Shown: positions 13,146 through 13,150 of the stretch, piece after piece
Position numbering within the stretch: the first letter of the stretch is position 1
How the letters are laid out: the number at the start of each line of letters is the position of its first letter
DNA from: Leptospiraceae bacterium
GTDB lineage: Bacteria; Spirochaetota; Leptospiria; Leptospirales; Leptonemataceae
DNA length: 13,150 bases
Assembly: GCA_020440935.1 (NCBI GenBank)
Contig: JAGRNC010000028.1
Location: 1-13,150, forward strand
Reading direction: 5' to 3'
Notes under the pieces: generated by a model
What the model saw: only the letters and a program-made list of their open reading frames with translations
Databases searched by the model: none
What the model was told of the DNA's origin: nothing
Position numbers and translations under genes: made by a program

Positions 13146-13150
13146 CTTCG

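Overview
The window is bacterial and reads as one directional, densely packed stretch: every gene I can support lies on the + strand. Gaps are short, several stop/start pairs overlap as ATGA, and base composition is moderate. TTG and GTG starts are used as well as ATG. Nothing names the organism. A spirochaete of the Leptospira/Leptonema kind is only a guess. I saw no rRNA, tRNA, CRISPR array, insertion sequence or phage gene, and no gap without a gene longer than 300 bases.

Left part (1-5100): a thioredoxin-domain protein with a helical C-terminal region, a low-molecular-weight protein tyrosine phosphatase, a small soluble histidine kinase with no response regulator beside it, HMG-CoA lyase, pantoate--beta-alanine ligase (panC), and a membrane-anchored glycerophosphodiester phosphodiesterase. 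These look like housekeeping and signalling genes strung together by co-transcription. A perfect 10-bp inverted repeat at 5113-5155 follows and marks a likely transcript boundary.

Right part (5246-13090) is the more interesting half. A PII protein gene (glnB) is followed after 7 bases by a single-pass membrane protein with a fibronectin-III-like outer domain, then a sodium:solute symporter with urea-permease (DUR3)-like features, then a 40-residue membrane protein. Next come four enzymes of C-N chemistry: an aspartate-carbamoyltransferase-like protein whose acceptor-binding loop is changed, an M20 N-carbamoyl-amino-acid hydrolase/allantoate-amidohydrolase-type enzyme, an isochorismatase-fold cysteine hydrolase, and a long glutamine-dependent asparagine-synthase-type amidotransferase. 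A strong inverted repeat (13102-13145) closes the block.

My reading, as inference, is that this is a PII-linked locus for import and turnover, or for synthesis, of a ureido or carbamoyl compound. The substrate cannot be read from the sequence. At the RNA level, the carbamoyltransferase start has an unusual layout: a good Shine-Dalgarno, a perfect 8-bp hairpin, then the start codon. Several minicistrons bridge gene junctions.
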